Translations under genes and position numbers: made by a program
Assembly (NCBI GenBank): GCA_963770635.1
Contig: CAVYQI010000004.1
Span: 124,001 to 188,000, forward strand
DNA length: 64,000 nt
Direction: 5' to 3'
Source: DASZIT01 sp963770635
GTDB taxonomy: Bacteria; Actinomycetota; Acidimicrobiia; Acidimicrobiales; RAAP-2
The notes under the pieces: generated by a model
Told to the model about the DNA's origin: nothing
Databases searched by the model: none
Seen by the model: the letters and a program-made list of their open reading frames with translations, nothing else
Shown here: piece by piece, positions 8,139 through 17,190 of the stretch
Layout of the letters: every line of letters begins with the position of its first letter
Position numbering within the stretch: position 1 is the stretch's first letter

Positions 8139-9470
8139 TCACCGCTCCAGTCCCCGGTCTCGCCCCCGCTGGCGCCGAGATTCCTCGGATCGGCCCAAAT
8201 CACGACGTGGCCCCCACTCCCGCGACTTCCGGCGATCGACGGTGGTCGACGACGGAGCGTCCGGATCGATTGGTACCCCCAGTTCTCTCCCCCGTTGCCG
8301 GGTCACCACCGACAGCACGTCGCCCCGGCGCCACCGGGGTTCGCGGCCTCGACGGGATTCCACCTCGGTTCCCGCCAAGGCGACGATGCGGTCAACTGTC
8401 GCATCGAGGGTGGCGACGGTGGCACCTCCGGGCGATGCCGATGCCACCAACGCCACCAGGTCGCGCCGGGCCAACGACCCTTCGGCCCGACCAGATGCCT
8501 CCAGGCGATCGGCCATCCGTTGCGGATCGACCGCAACGGTTGCCTCTCGCCCCCGGTCGGCGCCGCGCCCCACCACCTGGGAGAGATCGCCGAGGTCGAA
8601 TCCGAAGTCGGCGGCCCGTTGTCGCCATGAGGACATCAGCGCCTCGAGGGTCTGGGTACGGTCCTTGTCCGGCCGGGTGGCGAAATAGGCACCCGAGTGC
8701 CGGCCTGGGGCACCCCGATGGCGCACGGCCACGTACTCCTCGATCTCGGCCGACCGCTGTGAGAACAGCCTCCGCAAGCCGGTACCTACACCGACCACAT
8801 CGCCGAGTCCTGAGGGCCGGACCTCCCATGCCGCCCCCAGTCGCTCCGACAGCTCCCAACGCAGTCTGGCTTGATAGATCCAACCGGCCGCCCGGGCGTG
8901 GGCGAAGACCCGCCGGCTGTCAGTAGCGGACCAGGTGCCATCCACTCCTTGGGCCACGTTGGCCGCCACCACATGGGTATGGAGATGGGGATCGAGCGCC
9001 CGACTGGTCAGGTGGCGGAAGTCGCCGGCCACCATGCCAGTCGAAGGCAACAGCCGCACCGACCCGCCGACTCCCCGACGGACACCGATTGCGGAACGGG
9101 ACAGATAGGCGCTGGCCTCCGCGACCGCGGCGTCGTGGCCCGCCCCGGCTTCGCGGGCGATCTCTCTCGGCGCCAGCGCCTCCAACAAGCTCACCGATTT
9201 TGGCGCGCAGAAAGTGAGATCGAAGCCGGCCACACTGGCGGCGCCACGGTCGATGCGGAGCCGGCGGCCGGAACCGGGGTCGAAGCCTTCCATCACCCGT
9301 CCGAAGGTTTCGGGTTCCACCGTTCCCCTGAGCCCGAGTGTTGTGGCGCCGGGCCCGGTCCACGCCCCGGAAGACTCCACCGCCAGGTCGAAGTCGCCGG
9401 CGTCCCCCAACTGCCGGCCCTCCACGTAGTAGCCGTGGCGGCCGACGTGGACCACATGAAGCTTCAGCAC
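8139..9470 (-). CDS. MobF/TrwC-type relaxase without helicase domain
   Basis: This is a DNA-nicking enzyme of the HUH family that starts conjugative transfer by covalent attachment to DNA. The N-terminal tyrosines are in RHGYYVEG (Tyr14/15), DLTFCAPKSVSLLEAL is the conserved TrwC segment, and the three metal-binding histidines are in DPHLHTHVV (His162, 164, 166). Well-known MobF relaxases carry a C-terminal helicase and run to about 900 residues or more; this one ends at 443 residues with no helicase motif. The GTG start has GAGGG at suitable spacing; a TTG 21 nt upstream is less likely. It lies downstream of pafC on the same strand and converges on the TraG-like gene. A transfer origin may lie in the AT-rich DNA just upstream. 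Confidence 0.85.
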   Translation of the reverse strand: MLKLHVVHVGRHGYYVEGRQLGDAGDFDLAVESSGAWTGPGATTLGLRGTVEPETFGRVMEGFDPGSGRRLRIDRGAASVAGFDLTFCAPKSVSLLEALAPREIAREAGAGHDAAVAEASAYLSRSAIGVRRGVGGSVRLLPSTGMVAGDFRHLTSRALDPHLHTHVVAANVAQGVDGTWSATDSRRVFAHARAAGWIYQARLRWELSERLGAAWEVRPSGLGDVVGVGTGLRRLFSQRSAEIEEYVAVRHRGAPGRHSGAYFATRPDKDRTQTLEALMSSWRQRAADFGFDLGDLSQVVGRGADRGREATVAVDPQRMADRLEASGRAEGSLARRDLVALVASASPGGATVATLDATVDRIVALAGTEVESRRGREPRWRRGDVLSVVTRQRGRELGVPIDPDAPSSTTVDRRKSREWGPRRDLGRSEESRRQRGRDRGLER

Positions 9471-9491
9471 GGCGGGACCCTCACGCCCCAA

Positions 9492-9549
9492 CCGTACTTT
9501 CCTACTATTTTCTATACCATCTTGTTATTTTTCGATATTTTTGGTATCG
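9492..9549. other. AT-rich segment with small inverted repeats upstream of the relaxase
   Basis: This short stretch covers the last codons of pafC and the pafC-relaxase gap. It is far more AT-rich than the flanks and holds CGATA-TTTTTGG-TATCG (9533-9549) and TATACC paired with GGTAT further on. Transfer origins are often AT-rich and next to the relaxase gene, so it is a candidate, but a simple low-GC gene end is equally possible. Confidence 0.25.
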
Positions 9550-10490
9550 GGTTGGTAACGGAGCAGGATCCGGGAAGCGGCCTCGGCAGCCAACGCGGCG
9601 TCTTCGGGGGGATCGACCACCACCGCTCCGGTCCCGAGACGGAGGAGCAGCCGCTCGAGCCAGGCATCCCCGCCCACCACCACCTCGACCTCCAGGCGAT
9701 CCTCGTTCCGGATCGGCGGCCCCACCAGCGGGATCGAGTCCATCATCCAGTCCAGCCCCGGATCGAGGGAGAGACGGACCCGGCGGGTGTCGGGCCCGGG
9801 GACGAACGTCTCAAATCCACTCGGCTCGATGTCGGTGATCAGTCCATTGCCCTCCCCCGACGGCCCGGCGACCACCCGGGCCTCGTCGATCCGGTCAATG
9901 CGGAACCGGCGGACATCGCCGGCCAGTGAGCAGGCCGCGTCCACATACCAGTGGCCCTCGGAACCGAAGACCCGCAAGGGTGCGATCTCCCGGTCGGTCC
10001 GGCGATCGCTCGACGCCGAGTAATAGCTGATGGCCAGCCGTTCCTTTGCCGCGGTTGCGTCCCGGACGATCGAGAGCATCGGCGGCGCATCCAGATCGAT
10101 GACCAAGCGCTCACCCCCCAATGCCGCCTCGAGCTTCGCCAGGGCCCGTGACAGAGCGCCGTCTTCGTCGCTTCCGGGAACGGCCAGCAGCCCCCGGGCC
10201 GACGCGGCCAGGGCGAACCCCTCGCCGGGAGTCAACCTTCGGGGCCGGGACAGCGCGCTCCCGTGCTGGGCGGACACCGCGGTGTCGGTGACGATGATCT
10301 CCATCAATTGATCGGGCGTGTACGGCGGCAGTCCACAACAGGCCGCCAGCTCGAGCTCGGTGACCAGCGCCTCGGGCGTCAGGTCGAACCGATTGGCAAT
10401 CTCCTCGATCGGCGCCTCCCCCACCTGGGCCAGCCAGGCCAGGATGGCGAGGAGCTGCCGGAGCCGACCGGCAGTGTCAGCCGGGCTCAC
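9525..10490 (-). CDS. pafC: WYL-domain transcriptional regulator PafC
   Basis: PafC pairs with PafB to activate the LexA-independent DNA-damage response in mycobacteria. The 321-residue protein has an N-terminal winged-helix-like segment (LAWLAQVGEAPIEEIANRFDLTPEALVTEL), a central WYL domain (LAISYYSASSDRRTDREIAPLRVF, GHWYVDAAC, RRFRIDRIDEA) and a C-terminal WCX extension. It starts with GTG overlapping the pafB stop by 4 nt. The last codons are unusually AT-rich compared with the rest of the gene. The pafB-pafC adjacency supports the call; whether the operon includes the proteasome-accessory genes elsewhere is not visible. Confidence 0.88.
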   Translation of the reverse strand: MSPADTAGRLRQLLAILAWLAQVGEAPIEEIANRFDLTPEALVTELELAACCGLPPYTPDQLMEIIVTDTAVSAQHGSALSRPRRLTPGEGFALAASARGLLAVPGSDEDGALSRALAKLEAALGGERLVIDLDAPPMLSIVRDATAAKERLAISYYSASSDRRTDREIAPLRVFGSEGHWYVDAACSLAGDVRRFRIDRIDEARVVAGPSGEGNGLITDIEPSGFETFVPGPDTRRVRLSLDPGLDWMMDSIPLVGPPIRNEDRLEVEVVVGGDAWLERLLLRLGTGAVVVDPPEDAALAAEAASRILLRYQPDTKNIEK

Positions 10491-11452
10491 GGTCGCGCCG
10501 TTTCACCGGCGTCGACCATCGAGGTCAGCCGCTGGATGACGGCGGCCCGGACCTCGGGGGGTCCGAGCACTTCAACGTGATCCAACCAGCCGAGGACCCA
10601 GGTCACCAGCGCCTGGTCGTCGGTGACCGCCAGGCGGACCACCACCGTCCCGTCGTCGCGTCGTTCCAGGACCGCGTCGTCGCCCAACTCGCCGATGATC
10701 CGTCCGGACTCGGCTGCGTCGACGAGGACATCGACGTCGGTCTCCTCGCCGCTCCCGAACTGCCAAGGGTCGACCGAAAAGGTGTCGGCGGCATCGAATC
10801 CCTCGGGCAGCTGGGCCGACGAGGGAGGACCGACGACCGGGGTTGATTCCACCCGGTCCACCCGGAAGGTCCGGGCCTCACCCCGGTCGCGGTCGAATCC
10901 CACCGCGTACCAGTGACCCCGGCGAAAGCGGATGGCGCCGACGTCGACATGACGTTGTTCCCCCCGGTAGCCGAAGCTGACGGTGGCCGACTGGCGGACC
11001 GCGTCGAACAAGACCGGAAGGGCCGGGAGCTCGGTCATCGAGGGCAGGTCCACCACCGGCATCGACGGCGCACCCAGAAGCGGGGTTTCGCCGGTGGCGC
11101 CCAATTTCGACAGGGCGGTGAGGCCGGTAGGCTCACCGAGATGGACGCCGGCGACGGCCAAGTTGAGCGCAGCCTGCTCGTCCTGCTCGAGGCCCAGATC
11201 GGGCAGGAAGTACGAATCGGGGTCCACCCGGTAGCCGAGTTGGTCCGCGCCGTCGAGCGGCTCGACCAGTACCGGAACCCCTTCGTCCCGCAACAACCGC
11301 TTGTCCCGTTCGAAGGCCTGCCGGCGGGCACCGTGGGTGTCGGGGTAGCCCGGCACCCGGTTGGCGATCTCGCGGAGGCTCAACGGGCGCGGCGTGTCGA
11401 GCAGCACCAACAACAAATCGGTGACCCGTTCGAGCCGATCCAGGCGTCCCAT
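10487..11452 (-). CDS. pafB: WYL-domain transcriptional regulator PafB
   Basis: This is the partner of PafC in the DNA-damage regulator pair. The protein has 321 residues: an N-terminal HTH (LERVTDLLLVLLDTPRPLSLREIANRVPGYP, then RQAFERDKRLLRDEGVPV), a WYL domain (ATVSFGYRGEQRHVDVGAIRFRRGHWYAVGFD, TFRVDRVES) and a C-terminal WCX domain. The ATG at MGRLDRLERV is preferred because an in-frame upstream extension would overlap the divergent ctaG-like start and looks non-coding. The 55-bp gap to that gene contains both promoters. It overlaps pafC by 4 nt. Confidence 0.88.
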   Translation of the reverse strand: MGRLDRLERVTDLLLVLLDTPRPLSLREIANRVPGYPDTHGARRQAFERDKRLLRDEGVPVLVEPLDGADQLGYRVDPDSYFLPDLGLEQDEQAALNLAVAGVHLGEPTGLTALSKLGATGETPLLGAPSMPVVDLPSMTELPALPVLFDAVRQSATVSFGYRGEQRHVDVGAIRFRRGHWYAVGFDRDRGEARTFRVDRVESTPVVGPPSSAQLPEGFDAADTFSVDPWQFGSGEETDVDVLVDAAESGRIIGELGDDAVLERRDDGTVVVRLAVTDDQALVTWVLGWLDHVEVLGPPEVRAAVIQRLTSMVDAGETARP

Positions 11453-11507
11453 CCTGATCAATTTAGGGCGGTTCCCTCCCGGTGCCGCCGGTAAGCGGTT
11501 CTTACCC

Positions 11508-12422
11508 ATGACCCCGGGCCACCCGTATGCCTGGGATCCACACATCGCCGCATGGTGCGCCCTGGTGCTGGCCGGATTGGCCATCCCGGTCGGTCACCGC
11601 CGGCTCAGCCGCCGGGATGGTAAGGAAACACCTTGGCCTCCGGCACAAAAAGCCGCATTGGCCGGCGGGTGGGTTCTCGCTGTAGTGGCCCTCACCTGGC
11701 CGTTGGCCGACCTCGCCGCCCACTGGTCGCTCATATCCCTGGTGGTCCAGCGGGTGCTCCTCACCCTGGCGGTGCCCTCGTTGGTTCTGCTGGGGATGCC
11801 CTACGACGTGTTGCGCTGGCTCACCCGTCCGGCGCTGGTGGACATTATCCTCGACTGGTGCCGGGGGCCGATCAGAGCGGTGTTGGTGTTCACGGTGGTG
11901 ATGGTCGGCTCGATGACCATTCCGCTGGTCGAAGCCCAAGGGTCGTCCCCGGTGGTGAGGGGAATCATGGATCTGGTCGTCTTGGCGGCCGGATTCGTGC
12001 TCTGGCTGCCCGTGATCGGGCGGGTGCCGGGCATCCCCCGCCCGAAGCCGGTGGTCCGGTTCGGGTATCTGGTGGTCCAGGCCATCGTGCCGGCGTTCCT
12101 GTCCTTTATCTACATCTTTGCCTCGCACCCGCTGTATGCCACCTTCAGCCACTCCCATCTGGCCGTGGGTCTTCGTCCCCTCAACGACCAGCAGGTTTCG
12201 GGATTCGTCTCCAAGCTCTCCCTGCTGTTGGTACTCCTGACGGTGGCCGCCGTCGTGCTCAAGCGGGCCCAGGACGTTGACGACGAGGACAACACGGACG
12301 AGCCCCTGCTGTGGGCGGACGTGGAACGCGAGCTGGAACGGGTGGATCGCCGAAATGAGCGGGTCGCCAGGAACGGACCCGAGCCCGATCCGCCTCTGTC
12401 CCCGGAGGACCCCGGAGGGTAG
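11508..12422 (+). CDS. CtaG-like cytochrome c oxidase assembly membrane protein (caa3_CtaG family)
   Basis: This polytopic membrane protein of 304 residues resembles the DUF1404/caa3_CtaG family linked to haem-copper oxidase assembly. Several hydrophobic helices are evident: AWCALVLAGLAIPVG, GGWVLAVVALTWPLADLAAH, RVLLTLAVPSLVLLGMP, AVLVFTVVMVGSMTIP, GIMDLVVLAAGFVLWLPVIG, ILSFIYIFASH-like segments and LSLLLVLLTVAAVVL. The HSHLAVGLRPLNDQQ loop, with His residues, is characteristic. The C-terminus is charged and cytoplasmic. The ATG used gives a start before the first helix. The gene is divergent from pafB. Oxidase genes are not in the window, so its partner complex cannot be checked. Confidence 0.8.
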   Translation: MTPGHPYAWDPHIAAWCALVLAGLAIPVGHRRLSRRDGKETPWPPAQKAALAGGWVLAVVALTWPLADLAAHWSLISLVVQRVLLTLAVPSLVLLGMPYDVLRWLTRPALVDIILDWCRGPIRAVLVFTVVMVGSMTIPLVEAQGSSPVVRGIMDLVVLAAGFVLWLPVIGRVPGIPRPKPVVRFGYLVVQAIVPAFLSFIYIFASHPLYATFSHSHLAVGLRPLNDQQVSGFVSKLSLLLVLLTVAAVVLKRAQDVDDEDNTDEPLLWADVERELERVDRRNERVARNGPEPDPPLSPEDPGG

Positions 12423-12427
12423 AAAGG

Positions 12428-12459
12428 ACTGGGACAACGGCCGCACCCCGGTCCCCAGT
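12428..12459. terminator. Possible hairpin terminator after the ctaG-like gene
   Basis: ACTGGGAC pairs with GTCCCCAGT with one bulged base around a 15-nt loop, starting 6 nt after the stop codon. There is no T-tract. A weak candidate. Confidence 0.35.
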
Positions 12460-12475
12460 TCCGTAGCATGGAGTG

Positions 12476-13828
<1,353 letters not shown>

Positions 13829-13900
13829 GGAGTGGCGTTGCCGGTTGGGCATCGACAGTCACTGTCGGCGGCACGATGAGCGGTTCGTTCCCGGACAGCG

Positions 13901-13929
13901 CCAATGCCCCTCCAGAAGAGGGGCATTGG
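13901..13929. terminator. Hairpin terminator after pilin gene 1 and the carboxyltransferase gene
   Basis: A perfect 12-bp stem (CCAATGCCCCTC with GAGGGGCATTGG) carries a 5-nt CAGAA loop. It sits 51 nt after the leftward pilin stop and 72 nt after the rightward carboxyltransferase stop. Its GCCCCTC/GAGGGGC core is shared with the hairpin after pilin gene 2, so it may be part of the duplicated pilin unit. Confidence 0.8.
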
Positions 13930-13980
13930 CGATAGCCCTGGCGTCCATGACCGGGTCAGGTCGACGACGTCACCCGAGGG

Positions 13981-14670
13981 TCACTGTCCTGGCGGGAAGG
14001 CATTGCTGTTGACGTTCGACAGGGCGGTGGCAAGCACTGCTGTGTCACAGGTCGTTTGACCAGCGCCCAGCTTGTACACGCCGTACCAGATCCCCTGCGC
14101 GGTCGGGACTCCCGCGACGGTTTCCGTGTAGGGGGAGGTGGTGGGGAAGGCAGCAGCTGACTCCCATGGTGCCGCAGCCGCCGGAGCGGAGGTCATCACC
14201 GCGGTGTTGTCAGCGATCCACCAGCACTCTTGTGTCTTGTTGGCTTGGGCCATCATGATGGCGCCACTTGTGTTCTGAGTGTCCGTATACGCAACCACTT
14301 TGCCGGGGGCGGCCGCAATGAGTCCGACGGCGCTGGACGCGGTGGTCATCGGCAGCGAGGGCTCGTTAGCGGCAATGGCGACAGCCAGCGGCTGGGTCAG
14401 TGCCCCAGTCACGTAGAGCGGATACGCCTGATTTTGCTGCTCGTAGATGGTCTTCGCGTTCGTCAGCGCCGTGTTCAGGTTGGACTGAGCGGCCCGGTCG
14501 TTGGCCGAGCCCGTCACGCCCAAGAACGTCGGAATGGCGATGGCAAGCAAGATGGCCAAGATGAGAAGGACAACCATCAACTCGATAAGGGTGAAACCTG
14601 ATTCAGCAGATCCCTCTGCTTCGAACTCAGCGGCACGCCGCTCGTTCAAGCGCTTTATTAGTGTTGACAC
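13981..14670 (-). CDS. pilA: Type IV pilin (prepilin), copy 1
   Basis: This is a major-type prepilin subunit of 229 residues. After a 25-residue charged leader, the cleavage and N-methylation site reads GSAESG|FTLIELMVVLL, with mature Phe1 and the essential Glu5. The hydrophobic helix continues ILAILLAIAIPTFLG. The C-terminal globular part has two cysteines (QECWW and TTCDTAV) that could form the pilin D-loop disulphide. The GTG start has AGGAGG 7 nt upstream. The gene is almost identical, down to silent positions, to the next pilin gene about 1.04 kb away. It lies at the end of a leftward pilB-pilT-pilC-pilA-pilA run. Upstream is a perfect DosR-type palindrome. Confidence 0.95.
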   Translation of the reverse strand: MSTLIKRLNERRAAEFEAEGSAESGFTLIELMVVLLILAILLAIAIPTFLGVTGSANDRAAQSNLNTALTNAKTIYEQQNQAYPLYVTGALTQPLAVAIAANEPSLPMTTASSAVGLIAAAPGKVVAYTDTQNTSGAIMMAQANKTQECWWIADNTAVMTSAPAAAAPWESAAAFPTTSPYTETVAGVPTAQGIWYGVYKLGAGQTTCDTAVLATALSNVNSNAFPPGQ

Positions 14671-14776
14671 ATCACTACCTCCTGCCTAGATGCGCGGTTC
14701 AATGGATTGAGCCCTCGCATCCGAGCTGGCCGCGAGGCGACTTTTTTTTCCATCCCTACTGTCGGCACAAATTGCA

Positions 14777-14792
14777 AGGGACTTAAGTCCCT
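14777..14792. promoter_or_regulatory. DosR-type palindrome AGGGACTTAAGTCCCT upstream of pilin copy 1
   Basis: The core GGGACTTAAGTCCC matches the GGGACTWWAGTCCC centre of the mycobacterial DosR box exactly; the outer flanks do not fully match. It lies 107 bp upstream of the pilin start. A NarL/FixJ-type response regulator is a plausible binder, but none is encoded in the window. Confidence 0.55.
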
Positions 14793-14861
14793 AATTTCAC
14801 TTTCCGTGGTCGTATCGACGCCACGAGGGCTGAAGCGAATCACGTTCGCCCTCGCGACAAA

Positions 14862-14879
14862 GCTCCTCCGAAGAGGAGC
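14862..14879. other. Small hairpin with CGAA loop between the pilin genes
   Basis: GCTCCTC pairs with GAGGAGC around a CGAA loop. It has the same loop and pyrimidine-rich 5' arm as the neighbouring larger hairpin. It could be part of a compound terminator or an RNA-stabilising element between the two pilin genes. Confidence 0.45.
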
Positions 14880-14917
14880 CGTGTCATCTCGAGTTCCGAA
14901 ATCACACTCGCTTTGAA

Positions 14918-14953
14918 CGCGACGGTGCCCCTCCGAAGAGGGGCACCGTCGCG
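14918..14953 (-). terminator. Strong hairpin terminator after pilin copy 2
   Basis: A perfect 16-bp stem runs from CGCGACGGTGCCCCTC to GAGGGGCACCGTCGCG around a CGAA tetraloop. It lies 68 nt after the pilin 2 stop codon. No T-tract follows. It would limit read-through into pilin copy 1 or protect the 3' end of the pilin 2 mRNA. Confidence 0.8.
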
Positions 14954-15021
14954 TGGTTTACACCAACTCGGTAGGTGACTTCGATGATGACTCGGGCGTC
15001 GTTGGCCGAGTCACCCGGGGG

Positions 15022-15714
15022 TCACTGTCCAGGTGGGAATGCAGTGCTGTTGACGTTCGACAGGGCGGTGGCAAGCACTGCTGTGTCACAGGTCGTTTGA
15101 CCAGCGCCCAGCTTGTACACGCCGTACCAGATCCCCTGCGCCGTCGGGACTCCAGCAACCGTCTCCTTGAAGGGAGTGGTGGTGGGGAAGGCAGCAGCTG
15201 ACTCCCACGGTGCCGCAGCCGCCGGAGCGGAGGTCATCACCGCGGTGTTGTCAGCGATCCACCAGCACTCTTGTGTCTTGTTGGCTTGGGACATCAGGAT
15301 GGCACCACTTGTGTTCTGAGTGTCCGTATACGCAACCACTTTGCCGGGGGCGGCCGCAATGAGTCCGACGGCGCTGGACGCGGTGGTCATCGGCAGCGAG
15401 GGCTCGTTAGCGGCAATGGCGACAGCCAGCGGCTGGGTCAGTGCCCCAGTCACGTAGAGCGGATACGCCTGATTTTGCTGCTCGTAGATGGTCTTCGCGT
15501 TCGTCAGCGCCGTGTTCAGGTTGGACTGAGCGGACCGGTCGTTGGCCGAGCCCGTCACGCCCAAGAACGTCGGAATGGCGATGGCAAGCAAGATGGCCAA
15601 GATGAGAAGGACAACCATCAACTCGATAAGGGTGAAACCTGATTCAGCAGATCCCTCTGCTTCGAACTCAGCGGTACGCCGCTCGTTCAAGCGCTTCAAA
15701 AGCGTTGTTAACAT
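15022..15714 (-). CDS. pilA: Type IV pilin (prepilin), copy 2
   Basis: This is the second prepilin, of 230 residues, with leader MLTTLLKRLNERRTAEF and processing site GSAESG|FTLIELMVV, followed by the same hydrophobic helix and globular domain as copy 1. The second of two adjacent ATGs is chosen because AGGAGG is 5 nt from it and only 2 nt from the first. Differences from copy 1 cluster in the leader and in a short C-terminal loop (TTPFKETV instead of TSPYTETV), which may be surface-exposed. It follows pilC and precedes copy 1. Confidence 0.95.
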   Translation of the reverse strand: MLTTLLKRLNERRTAEFEAEGSAESGFTLIELMVVLLILAILLAIAIPTFLGVTGSANDRSAQSNLNTALTNAKTIYEQQNQAYPLYVTGALTQPLAVAIAANEPSLPMTTASSAVGLIAAAPGKVVAYTDTQNTSGAILMSQANKTQECWWIADNTAVMTSAPAAAAPWESAAAFPTTTPFKETVAGVPTAQGIWYGVYKLGAGQTTCDTAVLATALSNVNSTAFPPGQ

Positions 15715-15927
15715 CATGACCTCCTGTGTCATTTTGGTCAATAGACCTGGACCCCGTATCCGAGTTGGCGACGAGGCAGTGCATTGGTTACTTCCCATTA
15801 CTTCGGCATCTGGTGGCTCGGACTTGAGAAGTATTTTGGCCCTTTTACCAGTAAGTTCGTAGAAAGTTACGGGCACGTCGACGATTGTCGGCCCCTAACC
15901 CGCTGCCGTCGTAGCCGCAGAGAACTG

Positions 15928-17158
15928 TCAGTTATGGACCAGCTTGATATAGCTGAACATCGGCAGATAGAGGCAGATGACCATGGTGCCTACGCCGACT
16001 CCCATAATCACGGTTAGGAGCGGCTCGAGCAGAGACGTCAGGTTTTTCACAGTTGATTCGACTTCTTGGTCGTAGAAGTCCGCGACTTTGCTCAGCATGG
16101 CATCGAGCGCGCCTGTTTGCTCACCCACTTCGATCATCTGGACCACGAGGGAGGGGATTATGTCCTCGTGTTCCCGAAGAGGATCGGCGAGGGGGCGACC
16201 CTCGCGAACCCCTTCCTTGGTGGCCCGCAAAGCGTTCCCCAGGACCTGGTTACCGGCCGTATCCGCACACAGATCCAATGACTCGAGGATCGGCACCCCC
16301 GAGCTCATGAGGGACGCAAGTGTGGAGGTGACTCGGGCCAGTGCGACTTTGTGGAACAGAGGTCCGAAGATCGGTGGACGCAACATGAGCCGGTCCCACT
16401 TCAACCTTCCTTCATCGGTCTTGATCCACTTCCGCAGTCCGATGATCCCCCCGATGACGACCGCGATGATGACCAGCACCCACACGCTGGTGATGGTCTT
16501 CGACACGTCGATGAGCACCTGGGTCGGAAACGGAAGCTGCCCGCCCAACGTCTTGAAGAGATTTTGAAACACAGGCACGATGAAGACGATCATGGCCGTG
16601 AAGATGGTGATCATTACGCACAGCACCACCGCCGGGTAGGTCATGGCGGAACGGATCGTGCGGTTCAGGTTCGCCTGCTTCTCGATGGCGGTAGCCAGGT
16701 TCCCCAGCACGTCATCGAGATTCCCGCCCACCTCGCCGGCGTGCACAAGGGTGCAGAACAGATCGGAGAACACCTTCGGGTGCTTGGAACAAGCGACCGA
16801 CAGTGACGATCCCTGCTCGACATCCATGCGCACCGCCAACAGGACGCCGCGCCAGCTCCTTGTTCTCAGCCTGACCGGCGAGAATCCCGAGTGAACGCAC
16901 GACGGACAAACCGGAGTCGACCATGGTCGAAAGTTGACGGGTAATGACCGCGACTTCCTTCAATTTCACCCGATCGGTGAGGCCCGGGATCTTGATCTCG
17001 GTCTTCATGGAGATGTTCGACTTCGGAGTCACGGCGATGGGCATGTACCCCATCTCGCGCAACTTCCGAACGACCAACGCCATGCTGTCGCCCTCGAGCT
17101 GCCCCTCGACCAGGCTTCCCGATTTGTCCCGAACCTTGTATTCGAATGTGAGTGCCAC
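15928..17158 (-). CDS. pilC: T4P inner-membrane platform protein PilC, broken by one extra base
   Basis: PilC (GspF family) is the membrane platform on which the pilus ATPases act. The N-terminal part reads MALTFEYKVRDKSGSLVEGQL to ILAGQAENKELA, then the frame fails. The C-terminal part resumes as AVRMDVEQGSSLSVACSKHPKVFSDLF and runs through the three expected membrane segments (VVLCVMITIFTAMIVFIVPVF, VWVLVIIAVVIGGIIGL, LLTVIMGVGVGTMVICLYLP). Removing one G near 16847 restores ELARVLLAVRMDVEQ, the expected GspF sequence, and a protein of about 409 residues. The rest of both halves is intact, so this is either a sequence error or a very recent lesion. It sits between the pilT and pilA genes in the operon. 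Confidence 0.9.
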
Positions 17159-17190
17159 TGTTCCCCTCTTTGTCGCTTCGCCCTGTTGAA

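Larger units (their letters stand above)
13981..15714. repeat. Tandem duplication of a pilin-hairpin unit
   Basis: The two pilin genes are direct repeats offset by 1041 bp, with long stretches identical at the DNA level, including third codon positions. Each is followed within about 70 nt by a hairpin with the same GCCCCTC/GAGGGGC core. Amino-acid differences seen are few: R/T in the leader, A/S after NDR, MMAQ/LMSQ, SPYTETV/TPFKETV and SN/ST near the end. This indicates recent duplication or ongoing gene conversion. Confidence 0.9.
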
